A stretch of DNA of 64,000 bases from Scedosporium boydii (taxonomy: Eukaryota > Ascomycota > Sordariomycetes > Microascales > Microascaceae): contig NJFT01000097.1 of the NCBI GenBank assembly GCA_002221725.1, forward strand, positions 62,001-126,000, read 5' to 3'. The position numbers and the translations under genes are program-made. The notes beneath the pieces were generated by a model. It did no database searches. It worked only from the letters and a program-made list of their open reading frames with translations, and was not told where the DNA came from. Positions 1-12,200 of the stretch are shown here, piece after piece. Each line of letters starts with the position of its first letter. Position 1 is the stretch's first letter.

Positions 1-146
1 AGTTACCCAGGAGTGTTTTACAACGCCAATGGTCGTCTTGAAGAATCAGTGGGAAATGAAGGAGAGCAAGCGGTGGAGAGAAGCAGCATAAAGACTCTTT
101 GCCAGAGAGACATGCCCGATCAAATGTATCGTCCCTTTTTTTCCCC

Positions 147-1244
147 TCACGACGTAATCATGTTCAGTTTATATCTCGGGTCGGGCTGGCTCAACACAGC
201 CTGGATCGCCCTCTCATCAAACACCCTCTCAAAAATCTCATAATCCGTCGGGACCGATCCTCCCCCTATCGCAGAACCTGCAGAGGAGCTCCCACTACTC
301 GAGGATGACGACGATGATTTCCCTCTGCTTTTGGAGCTTCCAGCACCGCTACCGCTACCGCTACCGCTACTTCCCTTGCTCTTCTTGGCGATGTCATCTA
401 GGATGAGCCTCATGGTGCTCTGCCTCTTATCCTCGAACACAAACGCCGCAAAGACGAACTGGCCCCTCAAGTCCGGATCATAAAGGAACACTTCCCTCCA
501 CAGCTCGGCCATCTCCTGCGGGGGGTTCCGACACCCGTTGCCCAGGCCAAAGTCCCCGATAACTACGTACCGGTAGCCGTTGTACAGGCAGATGCGCAGA
601 GCGGCGCGGAGCTTCACCTTGACGAGGTCGCGTTCCTGCTCGAAGGAGTACTTGGTCCCCGAGTGGCTCAGCTTCGGCCAGCGCGTGGGGACGATGGACA
701 CGACGGGGGTAGCAGCCCACTGGTCTTCCTTGAGGCGTTCGTAGCGATCGTGCAGTCCGCGAAAGACGACGACGTAGTTGGACATGATGCCCCCTTCGCA
801 AGGGATGGGGTAGTTGCTATCGACGATAGACCCGGGTCCCGGCGTGGCCAGGGCCGCCGACAGGGTACTCCGGCGGCAGAGCCGTTCCTCGTAGCCCACT
901 ACACCTGTTTCCCAGTCCCCTCCAGGCCGCTTCTCGTTCGCGGCGCAGATGAAAGGCACGCTGACGGACTCGCCCGTGCGCGCCGTTTCGGTGCGGGCCA
1001 TGTGCAGGGCGAAGTCCACGGGGTCGCCCGTCGTGACGTGGAAGGTGGGCGGCGAGGGGAAGTTGGATACGCAGCGGGGGATGGAGAGTTGTTGGAGGGG
1101 CTGGTGGTAGAGGTAGGAGACGGTGGGCCAGCAGGAGCCGTAGGTCTTTTTGATGTGGGGGATGTACTGCTTTTTGGTCTCGGCTGCTACCTCGGAGGCT
1201 TTGGGTTTGGAGGACTTGCCGGACTTGGAGGCTGAGGGAGCCAT
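147..1244 (-). CDS. Microbial-type PARG / macro-domain protein (TIGR02452-like)
   Basis: An intronless frame of 365 residues that looks complete at both ends; its ATG has no competing upstream start. Residues about 95-128 hold the family core: an Ala-Ala-Asn stretch, then PGG at 107-109, then Tyr-Glu-Glu at 118-120 followed by RLCRRSTL. This resembles the PGGG...QEE signature of bacterial-type poly(ADP-ribose) glycohydrolases, in which the paired glutamates act on ADP-ribose linkages. A later segment (VVIGDFGLGNGC) fits the second phosphate-binding loop. The N-terminal 25 residues are Lys/Ser-rich. A Gly-Ser/Ser-rich insert, partly encoded by a hexanucleotide repeat near 344-370, precedes the C-terminal tail. 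From the family, the likely role is removal or binding of ADP-ribose. The third Gly of PGGG is Asp here, so activity is an inference. It is transcribed away from the next gene. Confidence 0.82.
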   Translation of the reverse strand: MAPSASKSGKSSKPKASEVAAETKKQYIPHIKKTYGSCWPTVSYLYHQPLQQLSIPRCVSNFPSPPTFHVTTGDPVDFALHMARTETARTGESVSVPFICAANEKRPGGDWETGVVGYEERLCRRSTLSAALATPGPGSIVDSNYPIPCEGGIMSNYVVVFRGLHDRYERLKEDQWAATPVVSIVPTRWPKLSHSGTKYSFEQERDLVKVKLRAALRICLYNGYRYVVIGDFGLGNGCRNPPQEMAELWREVFLYDPDLRGQFVFAAFVFEDKRQSTMRLILDDIAKKSKGSSGSGSGSGAGSSKSRGKSSSSSSSSGSSSAGSAIGGGSVPTDYEIFERVFDERAIQAVLSQPDPRYKLNMITS

Positions 1245-4200
1245 CTTTGGGGGGAGACCGAGAAGGAAACGGGAGGGGTGAAGAATAAGAAGAGTTTCTT
1301 GATATCTAGTAAGATGATGAGGATAAGGCGGCGATGATTGATGAGGAAGAAAGCCAATAAGAGTGTGACCAGATGAGATCAGTAGGAAACGTCTAGTAAC
1401 GAGAGGATGTTCTTCTGAGTCGATGCTGTACAGACATGAGAAGACTAAGGGGTGAGACTCAGTAGATTAAAAGACAAACATGAACAGATGAAGAATAGAC
1501 ACACGAGTCAACGAGGGGATCATGGGCTCTCTATTTATGTTTGACATCGTCGACGATATTAATATTTCTCTGAACCATCCACGATAGAAACAAACGCGGG
1601 TGACCACCACTCCAGACTCGAATCGTGCGATGCTCGCATTCCTCAAAACCCTCCCACTCGAAAGGAAAACGCCGAGATTGAACTCGAACCCGAGGGAAAG
1701 GGAAAGCAAAGTTGTGCGATTGCATGCAATCAATCCTTTCCGTGGGAAAGGCTCATTTGTTTTTCTTTTCTTCCCGACGGCCACGTCCCCTAGAGAAATA
1801 AAAGGAAACCTAAAACATGGGAAAACAGGGAACATGGTCTGGCGGAAAGACGCATTCGAGATTAAAAAGGGTATTGGACGGTATTGGCCGGGGCCCAGAT
1901 CAGAAATGAAGCGGGAAAGGGAAATCCCCATCCTTGGGCTTTTTGTTGGCAGGCGTATTACATTCTTTTCCTCTCTGGTTCTACTTTTCATTTTTCCTTC
2001 TTCACCCTTCGTGGGCTTGGCAAAGCCATGGTTGTTTGCCAGTGTTTTCTATCTTTCCCGTATCCAGCGACAGAGAGTCTCGAACTCAAGTGGTCCGAAC
2101 CCGAGATCAGTCGGAGGAACCAGCTTGTCTCGGCAGGGAAACAAACAATACGAAAAAAAAAAATATCAGCAGTGGCTCGATCGTGACGATTTCAGAAGTC
2201 CGAGCCGGGTCGAACGAAGAAAGGGCAACGAAGGGTGATACAAGAAAACGAGATGACACCCAGAAAGGGCAGGTTACAAGAGAGGGAAATCGTCAGGGCG
2301 TGTTCTAGATTCTCTCCCGTACAGCACAGTCCAGGACTTCTCTCCTTCTGGCTCGCTCTCGCTCTGTGGGCTCCCGATATGGGATCGAACCGGTGTTACG
2401 CAAGATCTCTACGATATCCGCGGACATCTGCAGATCTCAAACAGGCAGACCGGGGACCCGTCTCAGCCCCGTGAGACTTGTAATATTCCATCCATCACTT
2501 GGCTTCTGGACCTACATTTGGGTCATTCTGCACCGTTCTTCTTCTTCTTTCTCTCCTCATCTTTGTCTTTTTTTTTTTATTTTGGGATTGTCTCTCGCCG
2601 GGGACGATCGATCGACTTGTCAGATTCTTGTCCCCAGTATGTGTGAGATTCGCGAAGGGCTGATCCAGCAAGGCACAATGGCAACATGCATCCGTTTTCC
2701 CCGTAGTACTAGATGGGACGGGAAAGGCCCTTGTCCCCGATGACATGATGGCATGCTGCAAACAAGGGGGTGGTCCGGATGAGATGGATGGCAAGAGAAC
2801 GGGGGCAGGGAATATTTCGATGGCCGGCAAGAAGGCTTGGGTCCAATTCCGAACACACTCTCACCTGAGAAATTGGGTCCGCGTGATAAGCCGGCAGGAC
2901 TCAACGGCAAGGATTCTACCCTTCTTGATTTCTTTGAATGGCTCGGGCGCTGCAATGGCACGAATATTTTTCGCCAGAAAGCAAACATTCCAATCGAGAT
3001 CTGCACGTTGATGCAGAAAAGAGAAGAGAAGAAAACGCGAGGGGGTGTTTGCTGCGGCCCCTGCCGACGAATGAACTCGGGCCAGCGCCAAACTTGGACA
3101 CACAACCGCGGTAGGAATGAGGAATGATGAATGGCTGTCTCTTTTGCTCGTTTGAACGCTTGAACCCTTGTTTGGGTTGCACTGCTCGCCTCACCGGTCA
3201 CATCTAGAACGCCCCCCGGGACTGAACAGCCACCAAACGAGAGAGATACGAACAGCCTCGCGTGACAGATGTCCGCCAAGAAGAGTAAAACCTGGATGGG
3301 CGAAGGGAGGAAAGAGAAAAGATCATCATAAAAGAAAAGGGAAAAAAAGGTAGACCATCCCCAGGAAGGAAGGAGAATATGAGATTAATGAGGGCCTGGA
3401 AGGGAGAAGGCGTCCAGTTTCCCGGATATTTCTGTTCCACCGCAGATTCTCAGAGGAGTGAGAAGTGAAATGCCGGTGGCAGACACTCTGTTTTCCTTCC
3501 TGACCACCGGTGCAGGGATGGTGGGTTACACAAGAGAAGGCAAGTGGCCATCCGTAATCGGGGAAGACGCAAGGGTGTTGAAAAGCCGAAGGGAGGTACG
3601 AAGGCAGAAGATTCGCCTGGAGTGGTATTCTAACACTATAGCATTCTCGCTTTATCTTGTATCCTGGATGGGTCTGGTGAATCGAGCTAGCGTCGGTCAT
3701 CGGGACCGGCACTGGCACCGGCACCGGACACGGGACCGAGTCGGATCCAAGCTCCGTCCAATATCCTTCTAGAAGCTCCGTACAGGATCCACTTTTGCCA
3801 GAAGCACAGCGTTTTCAATGCCGTAACACAATTGCTGGAATGCTTCAGCCTTGGGGCCATTTTCAGGGGAGGGAGAAGGATTGGAGAATCCGCGCCGGAA
3901 ATCGGACATTTGATAACAGACGGGAATGGATTTGCACCTTCAATTGAAACTTCTATTATCGGGCATCCCGTCGCTTGTTTGGAGATCACAGATCACCAAG
4001 CATTTCTCGTCCACGCCGTTTCCGGATCGGAGGTGGTCCAAGCTCCTGCCAGGTACGAAGTACATTGACAAAGTACACTCACAAAGTACCACAGCTTATC
4101 GCTTATCGCGTTCGCATCGCGTCGCTGAAATAATTTTCCCGTTTTCTACTTCGTTCCTGCCTCGTTCCACAGTCCCGCTTCAGATCACGAGAGCTCGGCC

Positions 4201-4358
4201 ACGATCCTTCGCTGCGACTATCGCGACTTCTCTGGTCTCTCCCTCGAACGTTCGACGCCGGCCATGCAAGGAACATCGCAATTGGTCCTCTTATAGTACG
4301 CACACTGCCAATTGACTGCATTCCGCGTTCGATCCCGACCTCGGCTTTCTCCTCGACA
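1245..4358. other. Intergenic region between divergent PARG-like and AsnRS genes
   Basis: About 3.1 kb without a convincing gene. It should contain both promoters, since the flanking genes point away from each other. Visible are short poly-A and poly-T runs, a pyrimidine-rich stretch around 2535-2580, an imperfect GGCACC tandem near 3709-3725, and one copy of TACGAAGTA at 4054-4062. Several open frames here (the longest 212 codons, 1600-2238) have no domain pattern and look like chance openings. Confidence 0.6.
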
Positions 4359-6271
4359 ATGGCCCAGAGGCTGCCCGCCTGGAAGGGCTCACGTGGCCCC
4401 GTGCGGTTGCCCACCTCATACCGTTTGCTCTCGAGCCAACATGCTCCCCGAACCGTCGCCGAGTTCCTACGTGCGGAGCCCAGTGAGAAGCTCGACGACG
4501 CCGTCGTTCACGGCTACGTCCGGTCTGTCAGGAAGCTCAAGTCGGACAGGTTTCTAAATATTGGTGATGGTTCCACCGTCAAGCACCTGCAGGCCATTGT
4601 GCCAAAGGCCCTTGCGAGCGAGTAAGCATTCCTTTTTTCATAACAAAACAAAACAAAATAATGACACTGCTCTGTTTCTGTATCTTGCCTCTTATTCTCA
4701 GATGGTGGTTGACTAACTGTTGCGATTCCTCCCTTTTCTCCAGACTGAGGGTGGGCGCCGCTGTGCGCCTCCGCGGCTCTTGGACACCATCTACAGAGCA
4801 CGAGAAGTTTCAGACACATGAACTTAAAGTCAACGAGGTCGAGGTCTTGGGCCCGTCTGACCCAGGCGTAAGCTTTCTTGCCCCCGCCTTTAACCGAGAC
4901 GAGAAGGGCGCTGCGTTGAGAGAGGGGGAGAGTGAGAGGAAGGGCCAGGATTATATCAACCCTACTAACACCCAATGATCTTTATAGAACTACCCACTTC
5001 AGAACAAGTACCAAACCCTCGAGTTCCTCCGAACCCTGCCCCATCTACGATCCAGATTACCCCTCAGCTCTGCCATCCTCCGCCTACGGTCCGACGCAGT
5101 CGCAGCCCTCACTCGCTTCTTCGCCGCGAGGGGCTACACGCAAACCCACCCGCCATTAATAACATCTTCAGACTGCGAGGGCGCTGGAGAGGTATTTACC
5201 CTCTCCGCCGGCAAGCCCAAGACAAATGAGCCGGAAACCAGCCGCAGTAATAGCAGTAGTAGCAAAAAGCTCAAAGAAGCGCAACAAGATTCCTTCTTCC
5301 GCTCACCCAAGTACCTCACCGTCTCGACCCAGCTACACCTCGAGGCCCTCGCCCAGTCCGTCGGCGATGTCTGGACGCTCTCCCCGACCTTCCGCGCAGA
5401 GAAGAGCGATACATCAAGGCACATGGCCGAGTTTTACATGCTCGAGGCCGAGCTGACCTTTGTCGAGGACATGGAAACCGTCATGAGCCTAGCTGAGGAC
5501 ATGATCCGCGACCTCGTCGAGAACCTCGCCACAAACTCTTTAGCGGCGCAGGAAATCCTGTCCGCCGCAAACCGGGTCAAGGGCGACGTAGAGTCTATAA
5601 TAGGCCCCGCCCAAGAACTCCAATCGCGCTGGGACGGGCTGAGGGCCAGCGCGCCCAAGTGGCCCCGCATCACCTATAACGAAGCCATCAAGCTGCTCCA
5701 AGCAGCCGAAGAGCAGGAGCCCGGCCGCTTCGAGAACAAGCCTGTCTGGGGCGTCTCGCTCCAAGCCGAGCACGAGCGATTTCTCGCCACGGCCGTCTCA
5801 GAACTCAAAACGCCCGGATACCGCACACCCGTCTTCGTGACGCACTACCCCCGCGACATCAAGGCCTTTTACATGCTCGAGTCGCACAGCAGCAGCGGCG
5901 CAAACAACGTTGACGTCGCAAGCAGTAACACTAAAGCAGATGCAACAGTGACAGGTGGTCCCACGGTGGACTGCTTCGACCTGCTCGTCCCCGACGTGTG
6001 CGAGATTGCCGGCGGGTCGATGCGTGAGCACCGTCTGGACTACCTGCTTGAGGCGATGCGGAGGAACGGCATGGAGGCACCGGCGGCCACGGCGAAACCT
6101 GGTAGGAGTACTAGTAACCTGGACTGGTACGTCGATCTGAGACGGTGGGGGTCGCCTCCTCATGGCGGGTTCGGTCTCGGCTTTGACAGGTTGTTGGTGT
6201 ATCTTGTGGGAGCGCAGAATGTTAAGGACATGGTGGCATTCCCGCGTTGGTTTGGCCGCTGCGATTGCTAG
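4359..6271 (+). CDS. Asparaginyl-tRNA synthetase, mitochondrial (class IIb)
   Basis: Three exons, join(4359..4621, 4744..4867, 4988..6271), give 556 residues. Both introns have GTAAGC donors, and the frame is kept at each junction. The N-terminus (MAQRLPAWKGSRGPVRLPTS, many Arg and no acid) looks like a mitochondrial presequence. Next comes the OB-fold anticodon-binding domain (roughly 35-130, with VVHGYVRSVRK). Class II motif 2 is FRAEKSDTSRHMAEFYMLEAE from residue 264, and motif 3 is GGFGLGFDRLLVYLVG from about 522, with the ATP-binding Arg in FDR. The C-terminus FPRWFGRCDC is typical of AsnRS. Asn rather than Asp specificity is inferred from these motif variants. An Asn/Ser-rich insert near residues 208-222 is unusual but in frame. 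It charges tRNA-Asn for organellar translation; yeast SLM5 is the likely counterpart. Confidence 0.93.
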
Positions 6272-8500
6272 AGTGGGTGCAGTTTCTGACAGGTTTTCCC
6301 ATGTTGTGCTGCCTGTCTTTACTGTCTCGCCGCTGTCTCTGTGATGTGGTTACACGGATGAGCTCGTTTGGCTTTCTTATCGGCTGACACCCTTCGCCGA
6401 GAGTTGTTTGCTTGCTTCTCTTTTTTCTTTCCATGGCGTGTTTGACAACATGTTACGCTTTATTCTGGGATCATGCCTGTTGCTTTTCTGGCATCTTACC
6501 CACCCTTCCTCTGGACATGCGCGAGTCCATTTCGCACCCGAGCACTTGGACAAATGCAGCAGTTCTCTTCATTGATACCTAACTACTGTGGTACCATGGC
6601 CCAAGACCCCAAAATGGCCGAAGGGTATCACAAAGTCCCCCTCACTTCTATCGCTTCTAATGTTTGCCACTCGTGAGGGGAAAGGTGGCATATGCAAGGT
6701 GCCATGGCAATCTAAACTTGCTTTGCGAAACAGATGGTGATGCTCATCGCGTCGTGCAAGCTTAAGGAAAGAGCAAGAGTATGTGATACGGCTACGGTTA
6801 GGCTCTAGGAAAGGGTGGCAACGTTCTTTTTCCTTTCCCTTTTTTTGAGCGCTGTCAGATCTATTTGTCAATGTTGGGACCCTTTGTGCGACCGTTGGGT
6901 GTTGTTTTGGTTTGCAGATGACAGGTTGACAAGCAAAGCCATGACAGGAGTCTTGTATAAGTTTGGTTTCGGGAAGCGTGAGACAAGAGGGATGTCGAGG
7001 TATCGAGAGGAAGTATGTGTGAGGAAACGACAGAGGGGCAGTCAGGGAAGGGCGTCAGTTGTTCGATGCTGTCCCCTTGTCTGGAGGAACTTGCAGAGAG
7101 CAACGTCGGACTCGGAAGTTCATCACGATGTCTCAGAGTCGAGGTCGCCGGGCTTTTGTTGAGGACGAGGGGGGAAAGTAATGTAGGATAGACGTTATGA
7201 TGGGATGTTGCATTGTACCATAAACGGGGGATTCACGATAGATGCGCTAGATAGACCTGATACACATCTCAGCCTTTTACACTCTTTTTCTGCTGTATCT
7301 ACCTTTGCATGCGCCCTCCTGCTGATTCGGCGACCGGCTCTTTAAACCCTGGATGGTTCTCATCTACGCCCGACACCGTTTTTCACGATGTCGGCGGCGG
7401 GCGAAGTATATGGCTCGATTCTATCTACTCCCAGGCCATAGCTAGAGATACAAGAGAATCCGCCCAAGCAGGGACGTTACGAGATGGAGGGAAAGGCTCT
7501 CAAGGAAACATCTGCCTAGGTACGTCCATGAGCCAGATCGGCGTTACATTAGCGCTGGAAACAACATCGTCTTTTCACCTAGGCACAAGGACCCCCCAAA
7601 CAACGCCGCCATTCCCCCGATGCCGTCGGAGATAGATCGTAGATCTTCCTTCTTCAACTCCATCTCTCCAGCGTCTGCTCAAAAGTTCCCAGCACCACTG
7701 ACGTAGCCCAATCCACCAGGGGGGATTGTTATCTCCTCAGTGCCGACGACGAAAGGCGATGATATGAAGAGATTTCACGATCCGCAGCATCCGCAGCAAG
7801 GCAAAAATCTCAACGTAGACTCTGGAGTAGTTCAGAGTAGTTCAGTGTAAAGTCGTAAATCCCTCTCTCCGTCCGCCACATATCCACATTCCAACTTGAC
7901 ACCTCTTAAAACAACGCGGCTTCGGAGATATAACCAAAATTCTACGATAAACTTCACACCCCCTTTGCCAACGCCGGATCCAAAAATATTAACGCCTAAG
8001 AATAACCTCACGTCAAACAGCCCATGCCCCATCAAACCCCCCACTGGTGGTGGCTCCTCATCCCAACTTCTCCGAAACAACAAGATGGGGATGGATGAAT
8101 CTCGGTGTTCACAAAAGTCGTTATGGCCCTCTGCTCGCCAGCAGCGATACCGATTTTCCGAATACAGAGTGGAGAACCATGTCTCGGAGCCCTTTTAGAG
8201 AGCTTTTAGCAAGCAAAGCAGAGGAAGCTAACGCCTTTTAGCGTTTTGGCATGACAATTACAACTACAACTACGCTATGTGGGAAGCACTGAGGAGAATT
8301 GATAATGGGAAGGGAGCTACGGGAAGGCGTAGTGTAGGTTAAAGTTCGGAGAGGAGCTTCGAAACCCGCTTTCTTTCTGGGTTCTAGTGTAAAAGGATGA
8401 ATATTTCTGGTCACTTCCTTTCCCTTTCTTAGCTCTCGGTGTGAAAGTGGCGGGATGGGCTCCGGCGGTGGGGAAAGCTTCGTTTGACGTTTGATATCAG

Positions 8501-8516
8501 TCTCTCTCTCTCTCTC
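8501..8516. repeat. (TC)8 microsatellite
   Basis: Eight uninterrupted TC units in non-coding sequence. Confidence 0.9.
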
Positions 8517-9173
8517 TTATCTTGTTCGTACGATAATAGCCCCGTTTTACGTTTGAAGCTTCGTTCGGCAGAGAAGAGGCAAGAAAGAGAAGAGAGGTGT
8601 GTCTCTTGGTGCGGGTTTTCCTGTATATCCGGGCCACACTATTTCGTAGAATTTTATGGCCTGGCCTGGTTTCAAAACTTACACTAGCTTCGAGATACAC
8701 CGCCCACAGTCGAGGATGTAGTGGATTCCCACGATATGCCGAGTGGGGGAAGAGTAGACCCGGCTCAGAAACTGGACGAGGTTTGTCCCGGCTCATGGCG
8801 AGAGATGCGGCCTGCCGAGAGGTCCGCCGTAGACTTGGAAACTAGTTCGCGATAGTTTGTCCCAAGCTACATTGCGCTACTTACCGAGCCTCGCTTTCTC
8901 TCTTAGTCTAAGGGAGGTTGGAACTTGTGTAGTCTGGTGCGGTGCATAGCGTACGACACTACTTCGTACCAGCACACTATTCCCAAGCTTTGAGCCATGT
9001 AAAAAAGAAGAAAAAAAATCTCAACTGACCATGAGATCTCACTGCAGATTGGGATCTGCACTTCGTCTTGCCGAGTATGGCTTCGTAGACTCACCTTGCC
9101 GCCGGCAAATGGCAATAGTCTTGCGATATCTGCGTCTCACTTGCATCCAAGCCTAGTACGAAGGAGTGGGATC

Positions 9174-9191
9174 TTTTTTTTTTTTTTTTTT
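9174..9191. repeat. Poly-T run of 18
   Basis: Eighteen consecutive T residues in the gene-free region. A partial motif copy (TACGAAGGA) lies just upstream. Confidence 0.9.
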
Positions 9192-9275
9192 CAACCACTG
9201 TCCAAAGTGATATATCCATTGCATCGATATCTTCAACACCGCAGCCAACGCCTGAATCCTTCCAGTCTCTTAAGC

Positions 9276-9295
9276 CCGATCCGATCCGATCCGAT
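9276..9295. repeat. (CCGAT)4 pentanucleotide repeat
   Basis: Four perfect CCGAT units, followed after a few bases by an imperfect CTCTGAAT tandem (about 9309-9332). No gene nearby. Confidence 0.85.
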
Positions 9296-12200
9296 CCATC
9301 CGGACCTCTCTGATTCTCTGAATCTCTGAATCAAAGCAGATAACCTCCTCGACTTTTGCACTAAGAAGTAGACCTACTATCATCACAGGCCACGAGGGAA
9401 GTTCGAGTAAGAATGCAAAGTGGGTTATGAATAGAGTAATTTTTCCTGTAATTTTTTTTCTTCTTCTTTGGTCCCGAGAACATGCATCAGTGAACAGCTC
9501 CGGTCACGCAACGCCGGTCGCGGCACAATACAACCCCGGCGTACTTTTCTTTTTGCTTCCTCCAAGGAGACTTTAGCGGATAAGCTTAAAACGCTGTTCT
9601 GAGTGGGAGGGGGAGGGGGGAAGAGTCCCTCAGCAAGGAATAACAAAATGTAGTATGAAGTAGCACTACGAAAGGTGCTCGCCGACCTTGTTCTGCTTCT
9701 TTCCTTTTTCAGGGGGACGCAGAATGTGTCTCTCGCATCCAACAACCAATTGCCAATTTGCAGTGACCAAACATGAAGTCATGATGCGAAAACGAGACCA
9801 TCGCCAACACTCCGTTAAGGTTTCTGGCTCTCTCTCAAAACGTGTACATTGTTTGGGCTCTAGAAGAATCGTGGGCTGCCCACCCATCCGTCCGCCCAAG
9901 CGAGATTCCGGAGGGCTCGGCAACGACACAAACAGGAAAGAAGAGGAAAGGAAGCATCCGCAGCGGGAAACGATGCCGTACATGAATGGCCACTATAACT
10001 CGAGATTAAACCCAGGCGATGGAAAACGGCAAAAACGACCTTGATCGAGCCACTTTGTACTGGCGATCCCCACGTTGGTTCCTATATCGCGCAAGTTAAT
10101 GCGCCGGTAGTTGTATTATACGACGGTAGAATAAGATTTGCTTCCATTGCTTCCATTCCTTCTACGCGTCCGTTTCCCATTCATTAGATTTATTAGGTCA
10201 TATATACACTACATCTTATATATATATTAGAGCTATACAAGAGGAGGCAGAATCTTATCAGAAAAGTTGCCGAACTTTCGCGATCCGCCTTGATTCGAGG
10301 AGCCGCAGATCGTGAGCAAAATGCAACAAGTTGCAACCAAAAAGAAATCATGCCGCTTTGAAACAGCCCTCCTCTTGCCCTTGGCGGGTAGTGTTGTAAC
10401 GTGTACAGTAACTTGTCTGATGGAGGGCTCCTCCTCCCAGGGAAAAATGTCCGAAGACGCGAAAGGCCGAGCTGGGTGGGGGAAAAGCCGATCAATAATC
10501 TGTGATCTCCTCGTTTGGGCCAGGCCAAGCATTGCCGGCACTGGAACATGCGACGAGGTGTTAAATGTCTGGTTCTGGTTCTGGCTCTGTCACCTGAAAG
10601 GCATCAAATTCCCTTCTCACGACACAGGGAGGTTGCAAGGAGTACGGCGTGCTACTCTACTTGTAAACAAGATCGTACTATGCGTATAGGGTCTTGGTAC
10701 ACAATGTACGAAGTATATCCCAAACCGACCAGGCAAGTCACTACTCACAATCCAGACCCATATTATATCGCCAGGGTTGGCGGAGTATTCGTCTTGTACT
10801 CCATAGCGTCCAAGGGAGTAATGTCGCATCAAACATACGACGCCTCGTGGACAGACCCACTCGCTCCCGGGGGCCTCGCTCGAAGGGCACTAGTGCACGT
10901 TAAGTTGGTATCACCATTACCACTTTACCACTTATCCGCAGTGGAGCATCCAGAAGTCCCAAGCCCGTCGCAAGCAGTCGCAGGTGTCTGCTAATATTGA
11001 ATTTGGGTAGGGGCTTGGCTTGGGTAGTGATGAAGCCGTCGCTCGTCGGTAAGTGAAGAAGCAGCCCTTCCAGGCCCTTCCCAAGTACGAGGTACTGACG
11101 TAGGGGGGTCCCAAGTTTAACTTATTTGGAGGGAATTTGAGGAGCATTGCTGACGAGGGCAACAGGGAACAAGAGAAATGAGTGGAGGAAGCTGTGGAGA
11201 TGAACGGCGGACAAGAGTCTCCCATCTCCCATCTCTGTAATCTGGCTTCTTTCGACGTTTCTGCTTGGCTTAGGCAGGGTCACCCCTCAACGAGATGTCA
11301 TCGGAGGATTCCCCGATGGCAAATGGGCTCTCGGAAATGGGCATGGTTGGCCAGGCTCGACTTGAGAGCCTCCCGACTGGATTACAGGGGATGCATCGCC
11401 AAGACTCCATATGTTGAAGTATATTTCGTAAGTTTAAGATGAGCACGCGCAGCCAAGGAGGGAACACAAAAAGGCACGAAATAACTTTTATGCCTCACAA
11501 CTCTATTGCGACCAGGTTGACGATGCCGAGAGACTATTCGAGCAATGGAAAAAGCAAGAATGATAGGAGTGGGAAATACTCCGTTGAGTCTTGCGTATTA
11601 TCACGAGCTAGATTAGGTTAGGCTCTAAGGAGGAAGGGCTTGGCTAGCCTGTTCGGATCCGACGGCAATCATGGTCAGGCTGGGCGCAACCGGGGTGGAA
11701 GGAGGGTTCGTTATAGTGGTGTGGCAGTACAACATGGGCTTGAAACCGAGAGAAGAGGGATCCAATAGACTTCATTTAGGGTGTTGGTAAAAAGCTTTGT
11801 TGATGTTTGGAGAGAGACCATCTGATATATATACAGGATGGTTCACGCGAAACGCATCCCCCCAGAGTATCACTGCTCTGCAAACATGTCCATTACGAAT
11901 TACATTAATCCTCCAATGTAGCCTGGCGAGAGATTGGCCTCTGAAGGAGTGGATTTAGCCGTGATGGCGGAGCGAAGGATGAGAGCCAGGTACTTTATTT
12001 TAACATGACACCAAAAATCAAGAGTGCCCAATAGATCAATCCATCAAACCGATGCCATTGGCGCTCACTAATAAGCTTCAAAGCTTGGCTGCAGGGGAGC
12101 CTGGTCCCAAACATCAAGTGCCGTGCTTACTCCAGAAGTAGATTATCAAGCAATGACTCTTTCGTAGGCGGCTGTTGTACTTCGTACTTGTACGTGTCGT

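Noticed and set aside
1600..2238. 212-codon open frame on the plus strand upstream of AsnRS
   Set aside because: No domain, irregular composition (Lys/Arg/Phe/Ser mixture), and overlapping open frames on the same and opposite strands; looks like a chance opening in promoter DNA.
2382..2392. GGTTCGATCCC on the minus strand, resembling a tRNA B box
   Set aside because: The flanks cannot form a T-arm stem, and no A box or acceptor stem is found at the right distance.
10515..10994. 159-codon open frame in the gene desert
   Set aside because: No domain, contains a motif copy (10707), overlaps other open frames; consistent with chance.
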